Assembly (NCBI GenBank): GCA_016868975.1
Contig: VGFD01000002.1
Coordinates: forward strand, 1 to 45,476
DNA: 45,476 nt
Direction: 5' to 3'
Source: Armatimonadota bacterium
GTDB taxonomy: Bacteria; Vulcanimicrobiota; Xenobia; RGZZ01
Shown: positions 9,901 to 18,805 of the stretch, one piece after another
How positions within the stretch are numbered: position 1 is the stretch's first letter
Layout of the letters: each line of letters opens with the position of its first letter
Notes under the pieces: generated by a model
What the model saw: only the letters and a program-made list of their open reading frames with translations
The model's database searches: none
Told to the model about the DNA's origin: nothing
Program-made: the position numbers and the translations under genes

Positions 9901-11656
9901 CGGTGCTGGTGCGGCCGCCCTCGCGCATCACTGAGTACTGCACGAGCGGCGCGGCCAGGTTGGCGGTGCGCTGGTTGCCCAGGGCCAGCTCGTTGTACAG
10001 CCAGTTGATGCCGGGATAATATTCGAAATCCACGCCGAACCCGGCGAGGTAATAATCGCGCGACACCTCAAGCGCCTTGCGGCTGATTTTCAGGAGGTTG
10101 CGTCCGCACGGAGCGCCGACGTTCTTCTCGACGAATTTCACCAGGTCGCGGTCCACGTTGCCGCGGTCGGTGACGTCCGTCATCAGCTCGTCGATGCGGG
10201 CATTGCAGACGGCCTCTGTGATGGCGCCGTCCAGCGGCTTGCCGGTGAGCGCGCGGCCCAATTCGAATAATTTTTCACGGGTGGCCTTGCCGCGGACCAT
10301 CTTGCCGGCCAGCTTGTCCAGGGCCGAGGAGGCGGCCGACCGCACTTCCTCCTTGAACATGGCCCACTCGTCCGGTTTCTTGCTGCTCAACGTCTCGGCG
10401 GCCTTGAAGGGATCCGCGGCATCCAGAATGGCCGCCGCGTCCCAATTTTCACGCTTGAGACCGGTGGCGTCCTCGACGAATTTCAAGGTGTCTTCGACCG
10501 CCGCTGCGTCCCTTGTCCGCGCCTTGAGTCCCTCGACGCGCGCGTTGAAGCGTGCGGCGGTCTTTTCCAGCGCGAGGTCGCCGACGCGCTTGCCGTCAAG
10601 ATTCCAATCCACGGTGGGGACGTTGGAGACTTGCGCGAACAGCGCCGTCAGATCGGCGGATTTTACCTTGCCGTCGATCTGCTTTTCGGCCTCCTGGTAG
10701 ACCATCTTGTAGGCCTTGCCCATGCCGCCCAGGACCTCGCCATTGATGCCGAGGTTTCGATAAATGTTGCGGCGGCTCGCCTCAATGAATCCCATGGGCC
10801 CGTGGTGCACGGTCTGCACCCGCTCGTTGATATACGCCTCGGACTCGCGGATGCTTTCCTTTACCTTTTTCTGCTTGTTCAGGCAGACGATGTAATATTC
10901 GCGGGGAATCTCGTAGCTCGGAAGATAATCGTTCTTCTGCCGCATCTCCTCGTAGAAGCGGGCGGAGTCGGCAAAGGCGCCCTGGTCCTGGTAGGCCTCC
11001 ATCAGCATGGTGACCATGTCAGGATCAAGCTTGACGCCTTCGCGGTTCTGTTTCTTCTCGAACGCGCGCAGCTCGTCCACGGTGACCTTGCGCTTGGAGC
11101 CGTCCTTCTCCTTGAGCAGCTTGCCCAGCTCGGCCAAATACTTGCCGTGCTGCTGGGCCCACTCGAATACCTTCGGCTGGCGCTCGGCGATGGTTTCGCG
11201 CGCGTGCTCGGGCGGGATTTCCAGGAAATCCCCGAGGGGCCCGAGGTCGCGCGGCGGGATCGAGGAAAGCGGATTGACGAATTGCGGCTCGTCGGTGACC
11301 GGCTCGGGGTTGAGCGCCTTGAGAAGGTCGGGCTGTTGAATCTGTATCTGGCCGTTAGGGCCCACCTGCACCGGGATGAGCGTCCCGTCGGGGCCGACGA
11401 CTTGCAGGCCGTGGTCGGTCATCTGCAGGGTGATGGGCGGCGCCTGCAGGGAGCGCTCCTCGGTGGGCGTGGCGGGCGCCTGGGGAGCGACCTTCGCTTC
11501 AGGAAGGGGCGGCGGAGCGGGCGCGGCGGTGGTGGCCAGCGGCCCGGAGAGCGTCACCGCATCCTTCGGGGTGACGGTTGCCTCGGGCGCTTCCGGGGAG
11601 GTCCCCCGGGTCTGCCGGGCCGGAAGAAGAATCGTGGTCTGTTTGATGGGGTCCAT
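6983..11656 (-). CDS. Giant 1557-aa hypothetical protein with internal duplication
   Basis: Single uninterrupted ORF; C-terminal repeats share AAADAH…W…KDR…DP…F.GFAP and ALSLYLQDFR / TLALYLADFR. Confidence 0.8.
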   Translation of the reverse strand: MDPIKQTTILLPARQTRGTSPEAPEATVTPKDAVTLSGPLATTAAPAPPPLPEAKVAPQAPATPTEERSLQAPPITLQMTDHGLQVVGPDGTLIPVQVGPNGQIQIQQPDLLKALNPEPVTDEPQFVNPLSSIPPRDLGPLGDFLEIPPEHARETIAERQPKVFEWAQQHGKYLAELGKLLKEKDGSKRKVTVDELRAFEKKQNREGVKLDPDMVTMLMEAYQDQGAFADSARFYEEMRQKNDYLPSYEIPREYYIVCLNKQKKVKESIRESEAYINERVQTVHHGPMGFIEASRRNIYRNLGINGEVLGGMGKAYKMVYQEAEKQIDGKVKSADLTALFAQVSNVPTVDWNLDGKRVGDLALEKTAARFNARVEGLKARTRDAAAVEDTLKFVEDATGLKRENWDAAAILDAADPFKAAETLSSKKPDEWAMFKEEVRSAASSALDKLAGKMVRGKATREKLFELGRALTGKPLDGAITEAVCNARIDELMTDVTDRGNVDRDLVKFVEKNVGAPCGRNLLKISRKALEVSRDYYLAGFGVDFEYYPGINWLYNELALGNQRTANLAAPLVQYSVMREGGRTSTDFWNLATQTELATILDQPQTVHDLLPRLLNAAKAGWELQSTSDNLQWFGETKKEEGKDVGLVNFMVRKLAERTEGGFPPKPGFDLNAFITNAQAELRSLKNFSAADSSLSPEDLRQKEITDRIFKKATTFQEVFNSKFVGGSWKFVSRGGVADTPINRQTVRALRQVMFHLGLDKIDRPQDFPVFHSRVHKYIDTKFALYDQKTGERLMEDLDSDVHKKRDKFTQARHDVCHSRISGSGQTNLAVEIMLGQSDCRHTKVTYQGCFDLWKRDHQTRHLQGCLDAILDGHEETFENELTRAQEWNKIQVVSPDLGFFSPMKLRLDENGQPMKYAIERDKKGRPVRTDDGDILRDDKGNPLAIEDHSMPFLAKLDKEGRILRENGFKAVDPFYKDFYPLANTPVDPAGILDDEKGFYLGKVGVPGSDGKPIDFWGKPTKYSGAAPQRIPGECGQVTFGGLEVAMNDITPLLSEDNRLAHLVDAMADMVTGTTKERLLNAVLSRMLDEAAADAHQIWKRAKDRELMDPESAFLGFAPERVLVTRDVAGMSNAQIAEWLKAQAPQADIPEWKLDAVKKAAVGSTIFDPHFLTYAEMLDQQQSVRLSGEVAVAPLALSLYLQDFRRGEDLRYVLDNMLGGKDDLGVKELEKVHRVAFLASQVVVGERSFDHQIDAPKSTGRTVKTQVRTDFQGWHTIHENGLELAKLDEYTLQPAAEWLYKHLEAIQGKSGSAVLEDVVGKLVESAAADAHNVGWKAGKDRAFADPKNPFVGFAPTRQRISCNTPQVAEMSREDIAKFYGVPEISEEKAEAIREATRQAIASKTDKGADVTHQLYKEYTLTLADRPDGGTRMAGANAVPLLTLALYLADFRGEECESIAGLKKVLAGLIAATDKTGLNDVTMLNHVAFQAAQLPYGERAHENEIAETVKSGEMQTLRDRSDITLYQNAGKGGQKENADQVKAGLQWLNRDLDDMVSKL

Positions 11657-11833
11657 GAACTGTCTCCGCCTGCGTGTTCCGGCAATGATAGACCCGGGAC
11701 CTGAAGGGAACCTGAATTGGCCATGGCTCGGGCGTTGTCCTTGTACTCCCTCCCGTCGCGTTGGCCAGACGGGTGCGGTTCACGGGGCGCCCGCGCGCTC
11801 CTGGAGGCATCTCTCTGACAGGTTCGAACTACC

Positions 11834-14332
11834 GTGGGCATGAGTGAGGCCACGGTATCCCTGGTAGTACACGGCTCGCACGAAACCCGCGAGTACCCTC
11901 TGGAGCCGGGGCGGCGCGTCACCATCGGCGCTGACCCGAGCAACGACGTTGTCATCGGCGAGGACGGCGTGCAGCCTCGCCACGCCGCCATCGAGTGGGA
12001 CGATGAAGGACCGGCCGTCGTCGACGTCGCCGCCCCCACCGACGTCTTTCTGAACGGGCAGCGGGTGGCCCGCGGCCCCCTGGAGAACGGCGACTTCATC
12101 AAGCTGGGCACCGCGCGGCTGGTGTTCCACGAGAGCGCGGCCGTGAGCGGCGCCGCGCTGCGCGGAACGGTGCGCGGGCGCGTCGTCCGCGTCGTCCTGG
12201 AGTCTGACTGCTTGCGCATCGGGCGCGGCGGGGACAACGACGTCGTGCTCGACCATCCCCAGGTGGCGCGCCGTCACGCCCGCGTCGAGAGGACCGCCGG
12301 GGGCTGGACGCTGCTCGACGAAAAGGACATGTACGGCACCTTTCTCAACGGCAAGCGGCTGGACGGCGCCGCGCCGCTCCAGGAAGGGGACCGCTTCACC
12401 ATCAGCGCGTTCCACTTCCGCCTGGTTGGCGACGCGCTGGAGTATTACAGCGAGGCGGGCAATGCGCGGGTGGACGTGCTCAACGTGCAGCGGGTGGCGG
12501 GCGGCAGCCGCATCATTTTGCACGACGTGTCGTTGTCGATTTACCCGCGCGAGTTCGTGGCGCTGGTGGGCGCCTCCGGCGCCGGCAAGAGCACGCTGAT
12601 GAACGCGCTCTCGGGATTTCGACCAGCGGATGCGGGCCGTGTTCTTCTCAATGGCACCGACTACTACGCGCACTTCGACAGTTTCCGCGCGAGCCTGGGA
12701 TTCGTGCCCCAGGACGACATCATCCACCGCGAGCTGACCGTGGAGCGCGCGCTTCATTATGCCGCCTGCCTGCGCCTGCCGGAGGACTCTTCCGAGGAGG
12801 AGCGGGCCCAGCGCATCAACGAGGTGCTCCACGATCTGCACCTGACCGAGCGCCGCGACACGCCCATCGCCAATCTTTCCGGAGGCCAGCGAAAGCGGGT
12901 CAGCATTGGAGTGGAGCTGCTCACCCGGCCGCGGATATTCTACCTGGACGAGCCCACGTCGGGCCTCGACCCCGGCATGGAAACCGAGCTGATGCGGATT
13001 TTCCGCAACCTCGCCGACAAGGGCCACACCCTGGTGATCGTCACCCACGCGACGAAAAACATCACGCTGTGCAACAAGATCGCGTTCATGGCCGAGGGGG
13101 GATATCTGGCGTTCTACGGCTCGCCGCAGGAGGCCCTGGAATTTTTCCGGGCCGACGACTTCAGCGACATCTACTTGAAGATCCAGAATGAGAGGACGCC
13201 GGAGCAGTGGCAGAACGAATATCGCGCGTCCCCCTACTACCAGCGCAACGTAGGGAACCGGCTGGCCGAAGTGGAGACCCTGGCCCGCGAGGCGGCCGCC
13301 GAAGCGCGCGAGGAAGGCGCCGTGGAGCGCGCCGCGCCGCGGGCCTCCGCATTGCGCCAGTACGGTATTCTCACCCGGCGCGCTCTCGAGATTCACCTGC
13401 GCGATCGGGGGAACCTGGGGATCTTGATGGGCTCGGCGCTCTTGATCGCGCTCTTGATCCCGTTTCTGTTTCCGGACCCCAACCTGCTGCAGCCCTTTGT
13501 GTTCGCGGATTTCAATTTTCCGCCGGCCGCCGACGGTCCGCGCGATCCGTCGTCAATTACGGACAACTACGGCAAGGCGCGCCAGATCGTGTTTTTCACG
13601 ATTATCGCCGCCATTTTCTTCGGCGTGAACAACGCCATCCGCGAGATCGCCCGGGAGATTCCAATCTATCGGCGCGAGCGCACGGTCAACTTGCAGATAC
13701 CTCCTTACGTGTTTTCCAAGCTGACCGTGATGGCGGCGCTCTGTCTGACGCAGGTTGCTTTGCTCACGCTGGTCATCGGTTTCCACCTCAAGGTGCCGGA
13801 GGCGAGCCCGCTGTTTTATGCGAAGCTGCTCGCCCTGCTCTGGCTGGGCTCGCTGGCCGCGATGGCCATGGCGCTCGCTTTTTCCGCGTTTGCCAGCAAT
13901 GAGAACAAGGCCGGCTCGGCGCTGCCGGTGCTGATCATACCGCAGATATTCCTGACCGGCATTTTTCCTCGCCTGACCGGGACGGCCGCGCTGGTCACCA
14001 ACTTCGGGCTGACCAAATGGATGTATGAGACTCTCCACCACCACCTGCGGCTCTGGAACATCTTTCCCTCGCCGCAGACTATCACCAATCCGCAGGTTGG
14101 GGCCGGCCTGCAGATGATGGCCAACGACGCCAGCGTCGATTGCGCGGTCATTCCCTGCAAGGCTCAGATGGCGCTGGCCGACCTGCAAGACCTGATCGAC
14201 GCCGGGGCGAAAGCCATGCCGCCGCCGGGCTATTCCTACCTCCACTACATGACCGTGTTGCTGGGCTTCTTCGTGTTTTTCACCGCGCTCACGTGCTGGT
14301 TCCAAAAACGCAAGGACTGGCAGCGGGATTAG
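11834..14332 (+). CDS. Tandem FHA domains fused to an ABC-2 (ABCG-like) transporter
   Basis: Two FHA modules (HAAIEWDDEGPAVVDVAAPTDVFLNGQRV; RRHARVERTAGGWTLLDEKDMYGTFLNGKRL), Walker A GASGAGKST, LSGGQRKR, YLDEPTSGLDP, C-terminal TM segments. Confidence 0.93.
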   Translation: MGMSEATVSLVVHGSHETREYPLEPGRRVTIGADPSNDVVIGEDGVQPRHAAIEWDDEGPAVVDVAAPTDVFLNGQRVARGPLENGDFIKLGTARLVFHESAAVSGAALRGTVRGRVVRVVLESDCLRIGRGGDNDVVLDHPQVARRHARVERTAGGWTLLDEKDMYGTFLNGKRLDGAAPLQEGDRFTISAFHFRLVGDALEYYSEAGNARVDVLNVQRVAGGSRIILHDVSLSIYPREFVALVGASGAGKSTLMNALSGFRPADAGRVLLNGTDYYAHFDSFRASLGFVPQDDIIHRELTVERALHYAACLRLPEDSSEEERAQRINEVLHDLHLTERRDTPIANLSGGQRKRVSIGVELLTRPRIFYLDEPTSGLDPGMETELMRIFRNLADKGHTLVIVTHATKNITLCNKIAFMAEGGYLAFYGSPQEALEFFRADDFSDIYLKIQNERTPEQWQNEYRASPYYQRNVGNRLAEVETLAREAAAEAREEGAVERAAPRASALRQYGILTRRALEIHLRDRGNLGILMGSALLIALLIPFLFPDPNLLQPFVFADFNFPPAADGPRDPSSITDNYGKARQIVFFTIIAAIFFGVNNAIREIAREIPIYRRERTVNLQIPPYVFSKLTVMAALCLTQVALLTLVIGFHLKVPEASPLFYAKLLALLWLGSLAAMAMALAFSAFASNENKAGSALPVLIIPQIFLTGIFPRLTGTAALVTNFGLTKWMYETLHHHLRLWNIFPSPQTITNPQVGAGLQMMANDASVDCAVIPCKAQMALADLQDLIDAGAKAMPPPGYSYLHYMTVLLGFFVFFTALTCWFQKRKDWQRD

Positions 14333-14353
14333 ATTGGGTGTACAATAGCCAAC

Positions 14354-16192
14354 GTGCGACTCAAGAAACGGGGAACGGCGCTGGCCACGGTCTTGCTCGC
14401 CTCGGGGGTATTGCTGGTGGTCTGTATGGCGCTGGGCACCATGGCCATTCTCGATCTGGACGTGTCGAGCTCCTACTCGATGCGCTCCCAGAGCTTGCTG
14501 ATGGCCGAGGCGGCCGTCAACCAGCTCATCGCCGAGATGGATCGGGCGCAGGAGCGGGAGATTGAGGAGGGCGGCGGCAGCGGCCTGGAGATGAGCGACC
14601 TGCCCCGTCTTGACCTGCTGGCCCGTTTTCGGGACCCGGTGTTTCCCGCCGGTGCCAACCGTTTTCCGGGAGAGGTCTTCATCACCTTCGACACGCGCCA
14701 CCAAATGGGCCACTATTCGGTGGACAACTCCTACAACGAAGCCCCGGCCGCCGGCTGGCTCGATCGGGGCACCAGCAACCGCTCAGTGCCGCCCTTTTCG
14801 ATTGACCTCCTGATCCAGACGAAGATAGGAAGCCGCGCCACCTGGTACCAGGCCACCCTGCGGCGGCGCTGGCCATACGTGCTGTGCACCCCGGGGCGGG
14901 TCACGCTGATGGGCGCGCCGACCTACGCGAGAGACCGCAAGACCACCACGGTCGTGCCCTCGGAGGTGACCGGCAACATCTTCAACCTCCCGGGGGTATC
15001 GTTCAGCCCGTCGCCGCCGCCGGACGCGTCCCCTCCGCCGCCGCCGGACACGGACCAGAGCATCTTCGTCGACGTGAACCTGATTGACAACCTGCTGGGC
15101 GTGCTGCCGCCCAACACCGCCACGGTGAGCGTGGGGGGAGAGTCGTCGGTGAAGGTGCTGCTGTCCGACGGGAGTTACGGCCCCTCGGTGCGGGTCACCA
15201 GCATCGGCAACATGCTGCTCGGGTCGGTGGACGTGGGCGCCGAGGATCCCAACGCGGGCATCGACGTGTACCCGGGCAACAGGGCGGTGGGCTCCTTCCG
15301 CCAGGACGTGAAGCCGTTCAACCTGGAGAAGAGCTTGCAGCGCGCGTTCCAGCTGCCCAGTTACGGAAATTTCCGGGAAGTCCCGCTGCAGGCGGACCCG
15401 CCCGGCTGGCGGCCCGAGCCGGTGCCGGGGCCGGAGTCGGCCGAGGATCCCAACAGCGAGTCGACGACGCCGTCGCCTTCCCCTTCCCCCAGCGAGGAGC
15501 CGGAGGATCCCGGCCCGCCGCCCTTCTTCGTGCTCTATGAGAATCTCGTTCTCAGCGGGCCGCCTCCGCCGGAGGACGAATCATTCAATTTTGACGAGCG
15601 AGGGTGTTACCGGATCAGCACGCCGGCCGGCAACCGCTACATCGTCAACGGCAACCGGCGCAATATTTATTACACGGGGAAAGGAATCGAGCTGCACGAC
15701 TGCATGCTCTACATCGCCGGAAATCTGGATCTGTCTTCCACGCTCCCGCTGGCGGGCGGCGCGGCGACAGTTCCGCCGCTGCGCGGCAATAACGCGACCC
15801 TCATCGTGGACGGCACGCTCATCGTCAACAACGGCTCGCTGAGCGGCAGCGAGGATGGCATGGTGATTTATTGCCGGCGTCTGGTGACGGCCGCGCAGGG
15901 CACCTATCACGGCTTGATCATGGTGCAAAAGAGCGCCGCCATCTGTCCCGCCTTCCCGGGCGCGAAAATCGAGATTCAAGGCGGCATCGTGTGCGGCGGC
16001 GACCCGGTGCAGCTTTTCGCGCTCAACCCGAATTTCGATCCGGAAGCTCAGGGCGGCGGCCCGGAGGAAGTGGACGTCCGTCTCGACGGGCTCCATCTGT
16101 GGTCCACGCACTTGAAGTACGATGCCCGCTACCTCAAGACCTTGAACCGCCTCGGCCCGCTGACCCTGCTGGCCCTGCGCCAGATCGAGTGA
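14354..16192 (+). CDS. PilX-like prepilin with a large C-terminal beta-rich domain
   Basis: GTG start; KKRGTALATVLLASGVLLVVCMALGTMAI N-terminal TM segment; Pro/Ser-rich linkers; strand-rich C-terminus. Confidence 0.65.
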   Translation: MRLKKRGTALATVLLASGVLLVVCMALGTMAILDLDVSSSYSMRSQSLLMAEAAVNQLIAEMDRAQEREIEEGGGSGLEMSDLPRLDLLARFRDPVFPAGANRFPGEVFITFDTRHQMGHYSVDNSYNEAPAAGWLDRGTSNRSVPPFSIDLLIQTKIGSRATWYQATLRRRWPYVLCTPGRVTLMGAPTYARDRKTTTVVPSEVTGNIFNLPGVSFSPSPPPDASPPPPPDTDQSIFVDVNLIDNLLGVLPPNTATVSVGGESSVKVLLSDGSYGPSVRVTSIGNMLLGSVDVGAEDPNAGIDVYPGNRAVGSFRQDVKPFNLEKSLQRAFQLPSYGNFREVPLQADPPGWRPEPVPGPESAEDPNSESTTPSPSPSPSEEPEDPGPPPFFVLYENLVLSGPPPPEDESFNFDERGCYRISTPAGNRYIVNGNRRNIYYTGKGIELHDCMLYIAGNLDLSSTLPLAGGAATVPPLRGNNATLIVDGTLIVNNGSLSGSEDGMVIYCRRLVTAAQGTYHGLIMVQKSAAICPAFPGAKIEIQGGIVCGGDPVQLFALNPNFDPEAQGGGPEEVDVRLDGLHLWSTHLKYDARYLKTLNRLGPLTLLALRQIE

Positions 16193-16554
16193 GGCGCGGG
16201 CTCTCCATTCTCGAAGTGATTTTCGCCATGGCGATTTTATCTTTGTTGTTTCTTTTCGTGCTGGGCATCCTGCCGACCGGGGTGAGATCAATTAAAAAAT
16301 CCGAGGATATGGCGGCGGCCGCCGCCTACAGCGTGGAATTGATCGAGGACGCCCGCCGCAACATGCCGCAGGCCGGCGCGCAGACTTTCAGGCTGACGCT
16401 GAACAATACCGAATTTGTGATGGTGCGGGAAATCTACCGGGTGGACGCGGCGCTCACCGACATCGCCGTTACCGCGTCCTGGCAGCCCAACACGCCGCCG
16501 CTGCGCTACGTCACGCGCCTGCGCGGCCAGCTGCCGTCCCCGTCGCCGCGATGA
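16189..16554 (+). CDS. Type IV pilus/T2SS prepilin (minor pseudopilin)
   Basis: GTG start overlapping upstream TGA; RRGLSILEVIFAMAILSLLFLFVLGILPTGV prepilin N-terminus. Confidence 0.8.
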   Translation: MRRGLSILEVIFAMAILSLLFLFVLGILPTGVRSIKKSEDMAAAAAYSVELIEDARRNMPQAGAQTFRLTLNNTEFVMVREIYRVDAALTDIAVTASWQPNTPPLRYVTRLRGQLPSPSPR

Positions 16555-17186
16555 GGCGCCGCGGCTTCACCCTGGTGGAGATCCTGGTGGCGGGCGGCCT
16601 GCTGCTGCTGCTGCTGGGCGTCGTCTGGTACCTTCTGGTGCCGGCCTGGCGCGCGTACATGAAAGGAGATCGCAAGTCGGACGTGCAGCGCAACAGCATG
16701 GTGGTGGGCGCCCGCATCGCGCAGGAATTCCGCAATGCCTACGGCTCGTCGGTGGCGGTGAAGAAGATCCCGGTCACGACGCCGGACGGAGAAGTCCGCC
16801 AGGACGCGGTGATTTTTCTCTCGGATCTCGATCTGCGCGGCGACCTGCAATTGACGCCGGACGGGGATCCGATCTGGCAGAAAAGGGTGGTTTTCTACCA
16901 CGACGGGGAAACCAACCAGATCCGCTCCAAGGAGATCCCGCTCGATCCCCCGTCGGTGGATCCAGATCCGCTGATTGTGGAGACCTTCGATCGCAGCCCG
17001 AAGGACCGCATCATCGCGCGTCACGTGAAGGAGCTGAAATTCAGCTGGGATCTGGCGCCGAGCCTGCAGATCATCGTGCAGGCCGAGCGCGAGGGCTATA
17101 CCTCCCGCTTCGAAACCAGCGTCACCCCGCTGCTCGACGCCTTCGTCCCGCCGCCCCCGCCGCCGAGCTCGAGCCCGTCGCCGTAG
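16551..17186 (+). CDS. PulJ/PilW-like prepilin
   Basis: MRRRGFTLVEILVAGGLLLLLLGVVWYLL; overlaps upstream stop (ATGA). Confidence 0.85.
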   Translation: MRRRGFTLVEILVAGGLLLLLLGVVWYLLVPAWRAYMKGDRKSDVQRNSMVVGARIAQEFRNAYGSSVAVKKIPVTTPDGEVRQDAVIFLSDLDLRGDLQLTPDGDPIWQKRVVFYHDGETNQIRSKEIPLDPPSVDPDPLIVETFDRSPKDRIIARHVKELKFSWDLAPSLQIIVQAEREGYTSRFETSVTPLLDAFVPPPPPPSSSPSP

Positions 17187-17270
17187 CTTGGGCGTCCGGA
17201 CAAGTCCAGGAGAGGTTTTGTTGCTTGATCGTGTGACTCACATTGCGCATACGCCTTGGAGTGGGAATGG

Positions 17271-18713
17271 TCAAACGCGCCAGGCGTCGTAGGTGTGGCC
17301 CAGCTTCAGCATGGTGTCGACCCGCTCGAACAATGCGTTTATGGCCTTCGGGTGGAGCAGGTCCTCTAATTCCGCGGTAATTTCCTTGCGGTGTTTTTTC
17401 AGGCTTTTCAGCGCCGCGGTGGCCTCGTCGTCGAGCTTGACCTGCTTGTCGAAATCGTAGTTGATGCCGCCCTGCTCCTTGTTTTGCAGCGGGAAGCAGA
17501 GGCCGTGATCGATGGGAATCGCTTCGACGTCCTGTTTGCCCGCCACCATCCAGTTGCCGTTGTGGCGGTCGGTGTTGCCCAGCACGTTGTCGAGCACCGC
17601 CATGCGCCGATAAGAGGAGTTGCGCGCGCTGGAGGAAATCTGGGAAGCGCGCTTGGAATCCTCGGCCTGCTCGACGCCGTTGAGCCACCACATCATCGCG
17701 CCGTTCTGGCGTCCCATCTTGCGGTAGACGGTGGGCTGGACCTTGCCGTAGTGGCCCATCCAGCGATCCACGACGTAGGCGGCCGCCTCCCGCTTGCCCT
17801 GATTTCCGGCTTCGATCTGATCGCGCAGAACGCTCTTGTCCTCACCCGCCGAAGGCTTCCACATGGCCTGCGCGCGGTTGCTCAGACCCACGTGGGTGCT
17901 GGCGTTGATGCCGGTGCCAATGCTCTGGGTTTGGGCGATGCGCGCGTCGGTGTCACGCAGGTACGCTTCCGCCACCGCGTATTCGGCCGGCGTGCTGGGG
18001 ATTTTCATCATCGGCAGCGCGGCGAAATGCGCGGCGGCGCCGCCGATGGGGCCGGCCACCGGGCCGGCCACCCGCAAGCCCAGGAAACGCATGGTTTTCG
18101 CGAGCCATCCCGTCGACCGCTCGGGGATGGTGACGGTCACCGTCGGCTCATTCGCGGGCATGCGCAGCATCGCTTCGGCTTCGTGCGGGTGGAGCAGCGT
18201 TTCCTCGCGGTTGCTTGCGCGAACCACGCCATCAGGCAGGCTCTCCATGAGGTGCGGGGCATTGGCCACGCGCAGCGACGGGGGCAGCGTGCTGGCGCGC
18301 TTGTGCTCGTGCGAGATGGCGCGCTTTTCGGTCTGCAGCGCGCGCTGCACGGCGGAGACGTCCCCACCCTGCTCGCGCATCCGGCGCACAATCGCGGCGG
18401 CAACCTGGTTGGGCGCCCCAAATCCCACGCTGCCCGCGGCGAACAGCGCGAGGCCCTCCTGGAGCGCGGCCAGCCGATCGGTGGACCTGTCTTCGGTGGC
18501 GCGCACGGCGGCGTGGACGATGCGCAGCGCTTCCTGCTCGTCCTTCGAGCCGGCCTGGCGCACCACGCTGTCGACGTCGGCAAGGGCGTCCTCGGCGTCC
18601 AGCACCTGGCGCGTGGTCGCGCGAAACCAGTGGGGCTGCTGCGCGCGCTGCAGCCCCTGGCGCGCGATGGTGTCGAGGCGTGGCTCCACGTGGGAAAGGT
18701 TCAGCAGCCGCAA
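17271..18713 (-). CDS. PI3/PI4-kinase-like (type II PI4K-like) kinase-fold protein
   Basis: AMWKPSAGEDK (candidate ATP-binding Lys), REAAAYVVD, VLGNTDRHNGNWMV catalytic loop, AIPIDHGLCFPLQNK (compare PI4KII IDNGLAFP). Confidence 0.75.
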   Translation of the reverse strand: MRLLNLSHVEPRLDTIARQGLQRAQQPHWFRATTRQVLDAEDALADVDSVVRQAGSKDEQEALRIVHAAVRATEDRSTDRLAALQEGLALFAAGSVGFGAPNQVAAAIVRRMREQGGDVSAVQRALQTEKRAISHEHKRASTLPPSLRVANAPHLMESLPDGVVRASNREETLLHPHEAEAMLRMPANEPTVTVTIPERSTGWLAKTMRFLGLRVAGPVAGPIGGAAAHFAALPMMKIPSTPAEYAVAEAYLRDTDARIAQTQSIGTGINASTHVGLSNRAQAMWKPSAGEDKSVLRDQIEAGNQGKREAAAYVVDRWMGHYGKVQPTVYRKMGRQNGAMMWWLNGVEQAEDSKRASQISSSARNSSYRRMAVLDNVLGNTDRHNGNWMVAGKQDVEAIPIDHGLCFPLQNKEQGGINYDFDKQVKLDDEATAALKSLKKHRKEITAELEDLLHPKAINALFERVDTMLKLGHTYDAWRV

Positions 18714-18805
18714 AGCGGACTCCTGGGCAGGTGATCGGGCGCACTTTCCGCGGGTCGCCGGGGCCTTACCATGTCCACAGACACTTGCAGGGAGGCAGAA
18801 AGCGC

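Noticed and set aside
11780-13396. 538-aa minus-strand ORF
   Set aside because: Antisense shadow of the FHA-ABC gene, whose plus-strand frame has all expected motifs.
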